Of a stretch of DNA of 64,000 bases, positions 53,363-61,291 are shown in pieces. Position numbers and translations under genes: made by a program. The stretch covers positions 186,001 to 250,000 of the forward strand of contig CAWELM010000025.1 in the NCBI GenBank assembly GCA_963809815.1, read 5' to 3'. Origin of the DNA: CAVVJA01 sp963809815 (GTDB taxonomy: Bacteria > Actinomycetota > Actinomycetes > Mycobacteriales > Jatrophihabitantaceae). The notes beneath the pieces are model-generated. The model was not told the origin of the DNA. It saw nothing but the letters and a program-made list of their open reading frames with translations, and searched no databases. The first letter of the stretch is position 1; the number at the start of each line of letters is the position of its first letter.

Positions 53363-54471
53363 GGATCCTCGTCACCGGTGGGGCCGGATTCATCGGCTCA
53401 CACACCACTGACCGACTGGTCGAGCTCGGGCACGACGTCATTGTGCTCGATGCACTCACCGCTCCGGTCCATCGAGACGGCCAGCCGAACTACGTGACTC
53501 CCGGTGCGGAGCTCTACGTCGGAGATGTCCGAAACCGGGAGCTGGTGGCCAACCTGCTACGTCGCGTCGATGCGGTTTATCACTTGGCGGCCTATCAGGA
53601 TTATCTGCCGGACTTCGCCAGGTTCACCGACGTCAACGTGATGTCCACCGCTCTGCTCTATGAGATTGCGGTCGCGGAAGGGCTCGAGCTGAGCCGGATT
53701 GTTGTGGCCTCCTCGCAGTCCGCCATGGGCGAGGGACTGTATCTGTGTGTCGACCACGGCGAACAGACTCCCGACATCCGACCGGAAGCCGTTCTCCGTG
53801 TCGGCCAGTGGGACCTGACCTGTCCAACTTGTACGGGTCCCTTGGAGATGCAGCGAACGCCTGAGCGGATCTCGAACCCGCAGAACCCCTACGGGATGTC
53901 GAAGTTCGGCGAGGAGATGGTGGCCCTTAATCTCGGCAAGCGGTACGACATACCGACGGTGGCCCTCCGGTACAGCATTGTGCAGGGACCCCGGCAGTCG
54001 GTGTTCAACGCCTACTCCGGCGCATGCCGGATCTTCAACCTGCACTACCTGCTCGGCGGCGCTCCGACGCTCTACGAGGATGGTCACGCGATCAGGGATT
54101 ACGTCAACATCCACGACGTCGTCGACGCCAATGTGCTCGTGCTCACGGACCAACGCGCCGTCGGCCGCGTATTCAACGTAGGGGGCGGCACGCCGTATAC
54201 GACGGCGGAGTTCTCTGACATCGTCCGCCGCCACTACGGGTCGGACGTACCGGGCCGGATCAGCGGGGAGTACCGATTCGGCGACACCCGCCACATCTGC
54301 TCCGACATCGACGCCCTCAAACAGCTCGGCTGGGCCCCGACGCGTACCCCAGCCGAGTCAGTCGCCGAATATGCCGACTGGCTCAAGGGGATGCCAGGGC
54401 TGGACGCCGTCCTCGCGGAGGCTGACGCAAAGATGCGGGCACTGGGCGTAGTACGCAAGGCGGGTGCATGA
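53359..54471 (+). CDS. NAD-dependent epimerase/dehydratase with zinc-ribbon-like insertion
   Basis: 370 residues, extended SDR: MRILVTGGAGFIGSHTTDRL, VYHLAAYQDYLPDF, catalytic YGMSK, LRYSIVQGPRQS and RDYVNIHDVVDAN. Between the SDR serine (VVASSQSAMGEG) and Tyr lies an extra segment with LYLCVDHG and LTCPTCTGPLE, four likely metal ligands. It overlaps both neighbours (ATGA). Given the heptose genes, it may epimerise or reduce a GDP-heptose; the substrate is not shown by sequence. Confidence 0.86.
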   Translation: MRILVTGGAGFIGSHTTDRLVELGHDVIVLDALTAPVHRDGQPNYVTPGAELYVGDVRNRELVANLLRRVDAVYHLAAYQDYLPDFARFTDVNVMSTALLYEIAVAEGLELSRIVVASSQSAMGEGLYLCVDHGEQTPDIRPEAVLRVGQWDLTCPTCTGPLEMQRTPERISNPQNPYGMSKFGEEMVALNLGKRYDIPTVALRYSIVQGPRQSVFNAYSGACRIFNLHYLLGGAPTLYEDGHAIRDYVNIHDVVDANVLVLTDQRAVGRVFNVGGGTPYTTAEFSDIVRRHYGSDVPGRISGEYRFGDTRHICSDIDALKQLGWAPTRTPAESVAEYADWLKGMPGLDAVLAEADAKMRALGVVRKAGA

Positions 54472-55175
54472 AGGCATTCTTGCTCGCGGCCGGGCTGGGC
54501 ACCCGGCTGCGCCCGATCACCGACACCACACCAAAGTGCCTAGTGGAGATCGGTGGTCGACCGCTGCTCGACATCTGGCTGGATGCGCTCACGAAGGCAG
54601 GCGTCCTCCAAGTGCTGGTGAACACGCATCACCTGGCCGCCCAGGTCGACGCGCATGTCGGTAATCGGTCGACGCCTCCGGTTGTCCGGCTCAGCCACGA
54701 GCCGGAACTGCTCGGCAGCGCCGGCACCCTCTATGCCAATCGGGATTTCGTCGCGGACGACGACATGTTCCTGGTGATCAACGCCGACAACCTCACTGAT
54801 TTCGACCTTGGCGTCCTCATCGATGCTCACCGCGCGGGCGCGACGATCGCCACCCTGTCTGTTTTCCGGGCCCCCAGACCCTCTGAATGCGGCATTGTCG
54901 AGGTGGCCGCCGATGGCCGCGTCGTCGGCTTCGTAGAGAAACCAGCTGACCCACCGAGTGACCTCGCCAACGCTGGGATGTACGCCTTCCATCCCAGTGT
55001 GCTTGACGAGATCCCCGACGGAACGCCGCGCGACATCGGCTTCGATCTGCTTCCCCGGTTGGTGGGCCGGGCCCGAGTAGTGGCGCTCGACGACGACTGC
55101 TACTTCCGGGATATCGGCAGCTCGGTCGCGCTCGAGCTTGCCCGTAACGAATGGGAAGGCAGGACGGCGTCGTGA
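54468..55175 (+). CDS. D-glycero-alpha-D-manno-heptose-1-phosphate guanylyltransferase-like (HddC type)
   Basis: 235 residues, the short nucleotidyltransferase form. FLLAAGLGTRLRPITDTTPK, VNTHHLAAQVDAH, LLGSAGTLYAN, DMFLVINADNL and GFVEKP are all intact. With the adjacent HddA-like kinase and GmhA/GmhB it fits HddC, making GDP-heptose from heptose-1-P and GTP. A generic hexose-1-phosphate nucleotidyltransferase cannot be excluded. It is coupled at both ends by ATGA/GTGA overlaps. Confidence 0.82.
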   Translation: MKAFLLAAGLGTRLRPITDTTPKCLVEIGGRPLLDIWLDALTKAGVLQVLVNTHHLAAQVDAHVGNRSTPPVVRLSHEPELLGSAGTLYANRDFVADDDMFLVINADNLTDFDLGVLIDAHRAGATIATLSVFRAPRPSECGIVEVAADGRVVGFVEKPADPPSDLANAGMYAFHPSVLDEIPDGTPRDIGFDLLPRLVGRARVVALDDDCYFRDIGSSVALELARNEWEGRTAS

Positions 55176-56161
55176 TCATCACCCAGACGCCACTTCGGGT
55201 CGGGCTGGTCGGCGGAGGAACGGACCTGCCCGGCTACTACCGCGAGCACGGCGGCCGGGTGCTCAACGCCGCCATCGACAAGTACGTTTATGTCATCGTC
55301 AAGCAGCGATTCGATGACGACGTCTACGTGAACTACTCGACCAAGGAGATCGTTTCTCGAGTCGAAGACCTCCAACATGAACTGGTCCGCGAGGCTATGC
55401 ACATGGCGGGGGTCAGGGGTGGCGTCGAGATTACGACGCTTGCCGACATTCCCTCCGCGGGCTCCGGGCTCGGCTCCTCATCTTCAGTGACCGTCGGGTT
55501 GCTGCATGCTCTTTTCGCGTATCAGGGCCGGCAGGTAACGGCCGAGGAGCTGGCCGACCGGGCCTGCGCCATCGAAATCGACCGCTGCCGAAAGCCGATC
55601 GGCAAGCAGGATCAGTACGCCGCCGCCTTCGGAGGGATCTGCGACATTCATTTCGGACCTGGCGATCGCGTGTTTGTCGACCAGCTCAAGCTGACATCAT
55701 CTGTACGCCGTCAGATCCAGGACGAGCTTCTCCTGTTTTACACCGGAATTACCCGCAGCGCGGACACCATCCTCGGTGAGCAAACAGCAAACATCTCCGA
55801 CCGTCTTCCGCAATTGCACCAGTTGCGGGACCTCGCGGGCGAGGCTGCGAGCGGTCTGCGGACCGGCGACGTCAATGCCTTGGGGGCAGCACTCAACAAG
55901 AGCTGGCAGGCCAAGCGAGCATTGGCTTCCGGAGTTTCCAACTCAGAGATCGATGAAGCAGTCGACGCATCGCTCGCGGCCGGCGCAACTGGTGCGAAGG
56001 TGACCGGTGCCGGCGGCGGTGGCTTCCTACTTGTTGTGTGCCCGCTGGAGAGTCAGCGTGCAGTACGGGAAAAGTTGGCCCACATGAAGGAACTGCCAAT
56101 AAACATAGAGCCATTCGGCTCACGGGTGGTCTTGAACGTGCACCGCGACATTTGGGGTTGA
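55172..56161 (+). CDS. D-glycero-alpha-D-manno-heptose-7-phosphate kinase-like (HddA type, GHMP kinase)
   Basis: About 329 residues from GTG 55172, overlapping the previous stop. GHMP kinase motifs: ITQTPLRVGLVGGGTDLPGY, the ATP loop PSAGSGLGSSSSVTVGLLH and the C-terminal TGAKVTGAGGGGFLLVV. IDRCRKPIGKQDQYAAAFGG is typical of heptose/fucose kinases. It would phosphorylate heptose-7-P at C1. Together with the fused GmhB-GmhA and HddC it completes the GDP-D-glycero-alpha-D-manno-heptose route. Confidence 0.88.
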   Translation: MIITQTPLRVGLVGGGTDLPGYYREHGGRVLNAAIDKYVYVIVKQRFDDDVYVNYSTKEIVSRVEDLQHELVREAMHMAGVRGGVEITTLADIPSAGSGLGSSSSVTVGLLHALFAYQGRQVTAEELADRACAIEIDRCRKPIGKQDQYAAAFGGICDIHFGPGDRVFVDQLKLTSSVRRQIQDELLLFYTGITRSADTILGEQTANISDRLPQLHQLRDLAGEAASGLRTGDVNALGAALNKSWQAKRALASGVSNSEIDEAVDASLAAGATGAKVTGAGGGGFLLVVCPLESQRAVREKLAHMKELPINIEPFGSRVVLNVHRDIWG

Positions 56162-56195
56162 AACGAGATGCGGCATCGAATCGGGGGATTTAGGG

Positions 56196-57446
56196 ATGAT
56201 GCGCAAAGGCATTGAGATGGCGACACCTACGGCCGAGGACGAATCCCTGCTGTCGGAAGTATCCACTCCGCTCATTATCGCGACCATTCTCAGAGAGAAA
56301 GGCATCACCGGAGTCCACACGCATTTCCGGCAGCTGTATCGATATCTGGAAGACAAAGGCCGGCCTGCGGATCTCGTCACGCCCTTCTCGTGGGGTCGCC
56401 CGCTCATCAAGCCTGTCTTCGGCGTCCGGTACTTCCTGGAGCGCTGCAGCGGGCCCGCCAACGTCTGGTGGTACCGCCACTGGCACGAGGTCTTCCTCCA
56501 GCAGGCTTTGCGTCGCCGCCTCGCCGCTGCGGACGACTGCGTCATCTACGCCCAGTGTCCGCTCGCCGCGCGAGCTGCATTGCGCGCTCGGCGGGGGCCG
56601 CATCAGCGGGTAGTCATGGCCGTACATTTGCGGATCTCGCAAGCGGACGAATGGGCGGACAAGGGTCAGATATCGCGCAGCGGAAGAACCTTCCGCGCGA
56701 TCCGCGGACTCGAGCGCAAGGTCATTCCGCAGGTGGACGGGCTCGTGTACGTCTCCCGCTGGGCTCAGGAGGCGTTAACCGGATGGCTACCTGAGGCAGC
56801 AGCCGTGCCGTCCGCGATCGTTGACAACTTTGTGGCCCCGCTCGAGACGATGCCTCGGCCCCAACCGATGGGTGACCTCGTCACCATTGGCAACCTCGAG
56901 TCGGTCAAGAATCACCGGTATCTGCTTCAAATCCTGGCCGAGGCCAAACGAGCAGGATTCGCGTATACCTTGGATATCTTCGGGGAAGGTCCGCTGAAAC
57001 AAGAACTCGAGCAGCAGGCGAGGTCTCTGGGCCTGCAGGGACTGGTCCGACTGCACGGGTTCCGAACGGACGTCCGCGACCTGCTGCCGGGCTACCGGGC
57101 GTACGTCCATGCCTCCTACTCCGAGTCATCGTCATTCGCCATCATCGAGGCGATGGCCGCCGGCCTCCCCATCGTGGCCGGGGATATGGGACCGTTGTCT
57201 GAGCTCTTCGATGAGGGCGTCGAAGGTCGTTTCTGGGCACTCGACGACCCAGCCCAAGCCGCCAAAGTACTCATGGGCCTCATGGAAGACGAGTCCGATC
57301 TCTCGATGGCCGCCGCCGCCTCTCTCGCCAGATTCAGGCGAGACTTCGATGCCGAGGTCATCGCACCACGACTGTTGTCGTTCGTCATGGGTGCGGATGC
57401 CGCTCCGGCAAGAAGCCACGCGGGCCCGGAGCGGGTTCGTTCGTGA
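56196..57446 (+). CDS. Family 4 glycosyltransferase
   Basis: 416 residues, ATG 56196 after GGGGGATTTAGGG. GT-B: TPLIIATILREKGITGVHTH and a donor domain with LVTIGNLESVKNHRYLLQIL, DIFGEGPLKQELEQQ and SYSESSSFAIIEAMAAGLPI (EX7E variant). The last 15 residues are basic and disordered. Last plus-strand gene of the heptose operon (35-bp gap after HddA-like). Donor and acceptor are unknown. Confidence 0.88.
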   Translation: MMRKGIEMATPTAEDESLLSEVSTPLIIATILREKGITGVHTHFRQLYRYLEDKGRPADLVTPFSWGRPLIKPVFGVRYFLERCSGPANVWWYRHWHEVFLQQALRRRLAAADDCVIYAQCPLAARAALRARRGPHQRVVMAVHLRISQADEWADKGQISRSGRTFRAIRGLERKVIPQVDGLVYVSRWAQEALTGWLPEAAAVPSAIVDNFVAPLETMPRPQPMGDLVTIGNLESVKNHRYLLQILAEAKRAGFAYTLDIFGEGPLKQELEQQARSLGLQGLVRLHGFRTDVRDLLPGYRAYVHASYSESSSFAIIEAMAAGLPIVAGDMGPLSELFDEGVEGRFWALDDPAQAAKVLMGLMEDESDLSMAAAASLARFRRDFDAEVIAPRLLSFVMGADAAPARSHAGPERVRS

Positions 57447-57539
57447 TCGTCTTGGCGCAGCCGAGACAAATGCGGCCGCGCCGGCAGTGAGTTGTGGTTG
57501 CTGCCATCAACCAGGCTGATGGTTCGCCGTTCGCGCCTG

Positions 57540-58559
57540 TCAGTACCCCCGGTATTTCCATGATCGGCGGCGGAGCCACCATTCCGCCTTGTGGGTGAGC
57601 ATAAAAGTCGCCTCGCGCGGTCCGAGGCGCTTACGAGATTGCACGGTGCGATATAGCGGTTGTCTGCTGGCCTCCGGCCAGCAATCGGTGGCGAAGGCGG
57701 TCAGTTCATCAACCTGGGCCAGCTGCGCGCGACCCCACCCATAGGCGCGTCCGGCCTCCCAGAGCGCCTCCCGTGCCAACTGGCGGCACATCGCGTCTGA
57801 GAGCCCCTTTGCGTCCGGCAACGTCTCACCATAGCGATCGAGCACCGTCTCATAGACCAATCGCCGCTCGCTGAGATCTCTCAACCGGCTGTAGCCCTTT
57901 CGCATATTTTCCTGATGCAGTCGGTAGTAGGCCTGGTCGACACCGCGTATGAAGCCAACCTCCGAGTTCGCCGCCAGCCGCATCCACAACTCCATGTCCG
58001 CAGCGTGGGGCAATCGCGCGTCGAATCCGCCCACCGTCTTCAATACCGATGTGCGCATAACCACCTCAGGCGAGGTAATCGGGTTCTCCCCCTGCCGAAA
58101 GAGCTGCTCGAGCCACCACGTGCCCGGCCACACGGACCAACCCCGCACTTTCACCCGGGCCTCCGGTGACGGCGCGCCGTGCGTGACCCACAATGCATGG
58201 CCATAGACGAATCCGACGGCTGGATTCGCGTCCAGCAAATCCCGGGCGCGCGCAAGCGCTCCGGGAGTAGCCCGATCGTCTGCGGACACCAGAGCGCAAT
58301 AGTCACCGTCAGCCCACTCAAGCAGGCCCTCATTGAACGTTGCGATGTTTCCTTTGTTGACCGCGTGGACGATCACTTCCACCCGCGAATCGCGCGCGGC
58401 GATTTTCCTGGCCACCTCCGCGCTGTCATCGGGTGAGGCGTCGTCGATGATGAGGACTCGAACGTCGACGCCACTCTGGTCGTCCAGCACGCTGGAGACG
58501 GCCTCTTCCAGGAATTGGCCGTACTTGTAACAAGGGATGAGGACGCTAACTGAAGTCAT
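57540..58559 (-). CDS. Family 2 glycosyltransferase
   Basis: 339 residues, GT-A fold. SVSVLIPCYKYGQFLEEAVS, IIDDASPDDSAEVARKI and the metal motif region LVSADDRATPGAL are intact, followed by GGFDARLPHAADMELWMRLA. The C-terminal third is helical and basic. It is convergent with the GT4 gene (93 bp apart) and lies 57 bp downstream of the PAP2 gene on the same strand. Confidence 0.9.
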   Translation of the reverse strand: MTSVSVLIPCYKYGQFLEEAVSSVLDDQSGVDVRVLIIDDASPDDSAEVARKIAARDSRVEVIVHAVNKGNIATFNEGLLEWADGDYCALVSADDRATPGALARARDLLDANPAVGFVYGHALWVTHGAPSPEARVKVRGWSVWPGTWWLEQLFRQGENPITSPEVVMRTSVLKTVGGFDARLPHAADMELWMRLAANSEVGFIRGVDQAYYRLHQENMRKGYSRLRDLSERRLVYETVLDRYGETLPDAKGLSDAMCRQLAREALWEAGRAYGWGRAQLAQVDELTAFATDCWPEASRQPLYRTVQSRKRLGPREATFMLTHKAEWWLRRRSWKYRGY

Positions 58560-58616
58560 CGCACACCCTTCGGCTCGAACGATATGGGGGAACGTGGCTC
58601 CGCACCGCCTGACTCC

Positions 58617-59306
58617 TCATCCAGTCCTCTTCGCCCGACGGTCGCTCGCCCACTGTCCCAGACCGGCCGCCTTGGCGGTCCCGAGAGCGGCGACCGCCAA
58701 CAGAATCGCGCCCACGACATCGGTTGCCGGATGCACTGAAGCAACGATCAGCGCCCATCCCATCAAACAACCCATGACGGCTGGAAGCATCCAGCCCCAC
58801 CGAGTGCGAGGTCGTAGGAGCAGCACGACGATGCCGAAGACGACGATGACGCTGACGGCGTGGCCCGAGGGGAAGCTGCTGTGCGCCACTGGCGTTGCGG
58901 TCGTCTCCGTATGCGCCATGAGCCATTTGGTCCCGAGCGTCACGATCATCACCAGTCCGCCAAGGACAGCCATGACGGCGAGCGGGCGGAGCGAGCGACG
59001 AACCAGACTCAGCACCACAACGACCAGCACAAGTGGCACCACGAGATGTGCGGGCTGGAGCCCATGGACGATCCGAGCCGCACGTATCTGCACTGGTCCC
59101 CAGACTTGGCCGGCATGGGCCGCGCTGCGGACCGCAAGGTCGAGAAAGTCGAGCATCCGCAGGTGCACCGCGAGCGTGAACAGCGCATAGCAGGCAGCGA
59201 CGACGACCGGGATGATCCATTTGGTGCGCTGCCCTCGCCTGTTCATGCCGACGATGCCAGCAGCCGTTCGCTCCTGAGCCGTGTATCCCCCGTCGAACCA
59301 GCTCAT
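58617..59306 (-). CDS. PAP2-family membrane phosphatase
   Basis: 229 residues from ATG 59306, overlapping the heparinase-family stop (ATGA). About six membrane helices. Motif 1 is atypical (KWLMAHTETTATP). Motif 2 SSFPSGHAVSV is perfect. Motif 3 reads ASVHPATDVVGA, with the catalytic His/Asp kept. It probably recycles undecaprenyl pyrophosphate for the glycan. It is the second PAP2 in the window. Confidence 0.84.
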   Translation of the reverse strand: MSWFDGGYTAQERTAAGIVGMNRRGQRTKWIIPVVVAACYALFTLAVHLRMLDFLDLAVRSAAHAGQVWGPVQIRAARIVHGLQPAHLVVPLVLVVVVLSLVRRSLRPLAVMAVLGGLVMIVTLGTKWLMAHTETTATPVAHSSFPSGHAVSVIVVFGIVVLLLRPRTRWGWMLPAVMGCLMGWALIVASVHPATDVVGAILLAVAALGTAKAAGLGQWASDRRAKRTG

Positions 59307-61291
59307 GGCAAAGTCAGCACCGTCACAAAGCGGGTCGAGGACGAGCCCCTTCCCTGTCCCACCAGTGAGGTCGTCGGCACCCGATCGCCGAACCGTGGCG
59401 AGTACCACCCCAGGACGGGGTCGACCTCGCCGGTGTGCGACGTCCAGGCGAGGCCGTCAGGTAGCTCGAACGACCCTTGGTGGCGATCCGGACCGACCAG
59501 CCAGGTGAGGGCGGCATGCGTTCCGTCCAAATCGACCAGCACACCGGGACCCAGGTGCCACGACAACCGCAGTGAAACCTCTCCGGCCGCATCGAAAGTG
59601 TCGACCGCGGTCAGCGTTCGTTTGCTCGAGTCGAGCGTCACCGACCGGCGGTGCACCGTCGGAGTGCGGAGGCGCAGATAGCCGTCGTGGTCTGCGGTCC
59701 AGGTCTGCACGGACTGATCGCCCACGTTGCAGGTCCGCGTCCGCGTCCGCGGCTGCGTGATCCACAGGAATGGGCCGCCGGACTCAGCCTGGCTCTCGCC
59801 GGCGACCTCGACGGTGTTGTGGGCCGCAGTCGAGCGGATCCATTCCCGCCACAGCGGTTCGCCGTGATAGCAGTAGGTACCGGGGTCGGCGAGGATATCG
59901 ACACCGTTGTGCCGCACCTCCATAGACAGGGCGTCCGCGTGCGCATGTGCCGCAATCGACAGAAAGCCGTGCGGTCCGCCGTCGCAGCGACACCAGATCT
60001 CAGGGCCGTCCTCGGCCCGCGAGCGCAGGATGACCAGACCAGCATTCGGGAATCGGCGGGGCCGGACGGGCGGGCGTTCCGGTTGACGGGCGCGGCCGAG
60101 CGCACCGACCAGGCCGGCCAGAACGCCGCCGTCGAAAGCCGGCGACCAGCCCGGGGAACCCAGGAGCGTTGCCCCGGTTGCCAGGGCGATGGCCCATGGA
60201 TCGTGGTCCGGGTGGTCGACGACGAGTGCACGTCCTTCGTCTCCGTCACCCTGCCGCGGCGGCCGGCCAGTGCCATCCAGGATCGCAGCACCGGCGTCGA
60301 GCATCCCGGCCAGGCGCAGCCAGGTTGCCTCGGAGAGCGGATGGCCGTGGACGTCGGCTTCGACGGCGGCCAATAGCCCGAGTTCGAGGACGAACCGGTG
60401 GTAGTCAGTCGCGAGTTCCCGGTTCAGGCCATCGTCGAAGGTGTTCGCGGCGAGCTCGCGCTCCAGCAGAGCGGCTCCACTCCGCCGCCACTCGGGTGTC
60501 TCGGCGTACCAGGGAAACGCGCACGCGGCCGTCAGCCGGCCCGCCGCCTCGGCTATGACGTGGTTGTTGGCCGACGAGCCACGGCTTGGGAAGGCAACAA
60601 GGAACTCCTGATGCCAGGCGATCTGCCGGACTGCGTCCTGGTTGTACTCGAACAGGTCGCCCACCTTCGGCCACTCATCGAGCAGCCGGCGTATCCACAC
60701 CCAGGAGAGCAGCCGGATGCCGGCCTCGATGCCGCTCGTCCAGTGGACTCCGGTCAGGAAGGGGTTTGCCCGCCACCACGAGCGAAGCTGAGTCGCGGCT
60801 GCCTCTGCGTATCGCTCCTCCTGGGTCAACCACCAGGCCGCCGCAAGCACGGTGATGTGCTGGTGCCGGGACATTTCCCAGACTTGCTTGACGTTCCCCG
60901 TTTCTGACTCGTCACGATGGTGGATACGGAAAGCCAGCTCATCGTCCGGCGCGCGGCGCCCGGTGAGCGGATCGTAGAACCAGTCCGGATCGGCGCTGTC
61001 GGACCGCGGCGTTCCGAATACCGTCCACGTCCCGGCCAAGACCGAGTCTGCTGCACGGGCAAGTGCGGATGCAGCCTCGGGAGATACCCGAGTGCGAGCA
61101 GAAGCCGGCAACGATGAGACGAAAGTTCGCTCGCGGGAAAGCCCCGGCGGCAGCGGAGGAGTCGCGCCGGGCCGGACTTGGCGGCGAGCCCAGGCCTGCC
61201 GGCGTCCGGTGTCCAAGGCGCGATAGGACACTTCCGTCATCGACATACGTCGAAGGCGACGCAGGTACCAGCCGATGTCGGGTCGACTCAC
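59303..61291 (-). CDS. Heparinase II/III family protein
   Basis: About 662 residues from GTG 61291, which overlaps the stop of the oxidoreductase (GTGA). An N-terminal alpha/alpha-toroid region contains TSGIEAGIRLLSWVWIRRLL and SSANNHVIAEAAGRLTAACA. The C-terminal beta-sandwich has FLSIAAHAHADALSMEVRHN and GTYCYHGEPLWREW, the conserved His/Tyr region of the family. No signal peptide is visible, so it may act in the cytoplasm or by another route. In polysaccharide loci these proteins lyse or modify uronic-acid glycans. It is coupled to the PAP2 and the fused dehydrogenase. Confidence 0.88.
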   Translation of the reverse strand: MSRPDIGWYLRRLRRMSMTEVSYRALDTGRRQAWARRQVRPGATPPLPPGLSRERTFVSSLPASARTRVSPEAASALARAADSVLAGTWTVFGTPRSDSADPDWFYDPLTGRRAPDDELAFRIHHRDESETGNVKQVWEMSRHQHITVLAAAWWLTQEERYAEAAATQLRSWWRANPFLTGVHWTSGIEAGIRLLSWVWIRRLLDEWPKVGDLFEYNQDAVRQIAWHQEFLVAFPSRGSSANNHVIAEAAGRLTAACAFPWYAETPEWRRSGAALLERELAANTFDDGLNRELATDYHRFVLELGLLAAVEADVHGHPLSEATWLRLAGMLDAGAAILDGTGRPPRQGDGDEGRALVVDHPDHDPWAIALATGATLLGSPGWSPAFDGGVLAGLVGALGRARQPERPPVRPRRFPNAGLVILRSRAEDGPEIWCRCDGGPHGFLSIAAHAHADALSMEVRHNGVDILADPGTYCYHGEPLWREWIRSTAAHNTVEVAGESQAESGGPFLWITQPRTRTRTCNVGDQSVQTWTADHDGYLRLRTPTVHRRSVTLDSSKRTLTAVDTFDAAGEVSLRLSWHLGPGVLVDLDGTHAALTWLVGPDRHQGSFELPDGLAWTSHTGEVDPVLGWYSPRFGDRVPTTSLVGQGRGSSSTRFVTVLTLP

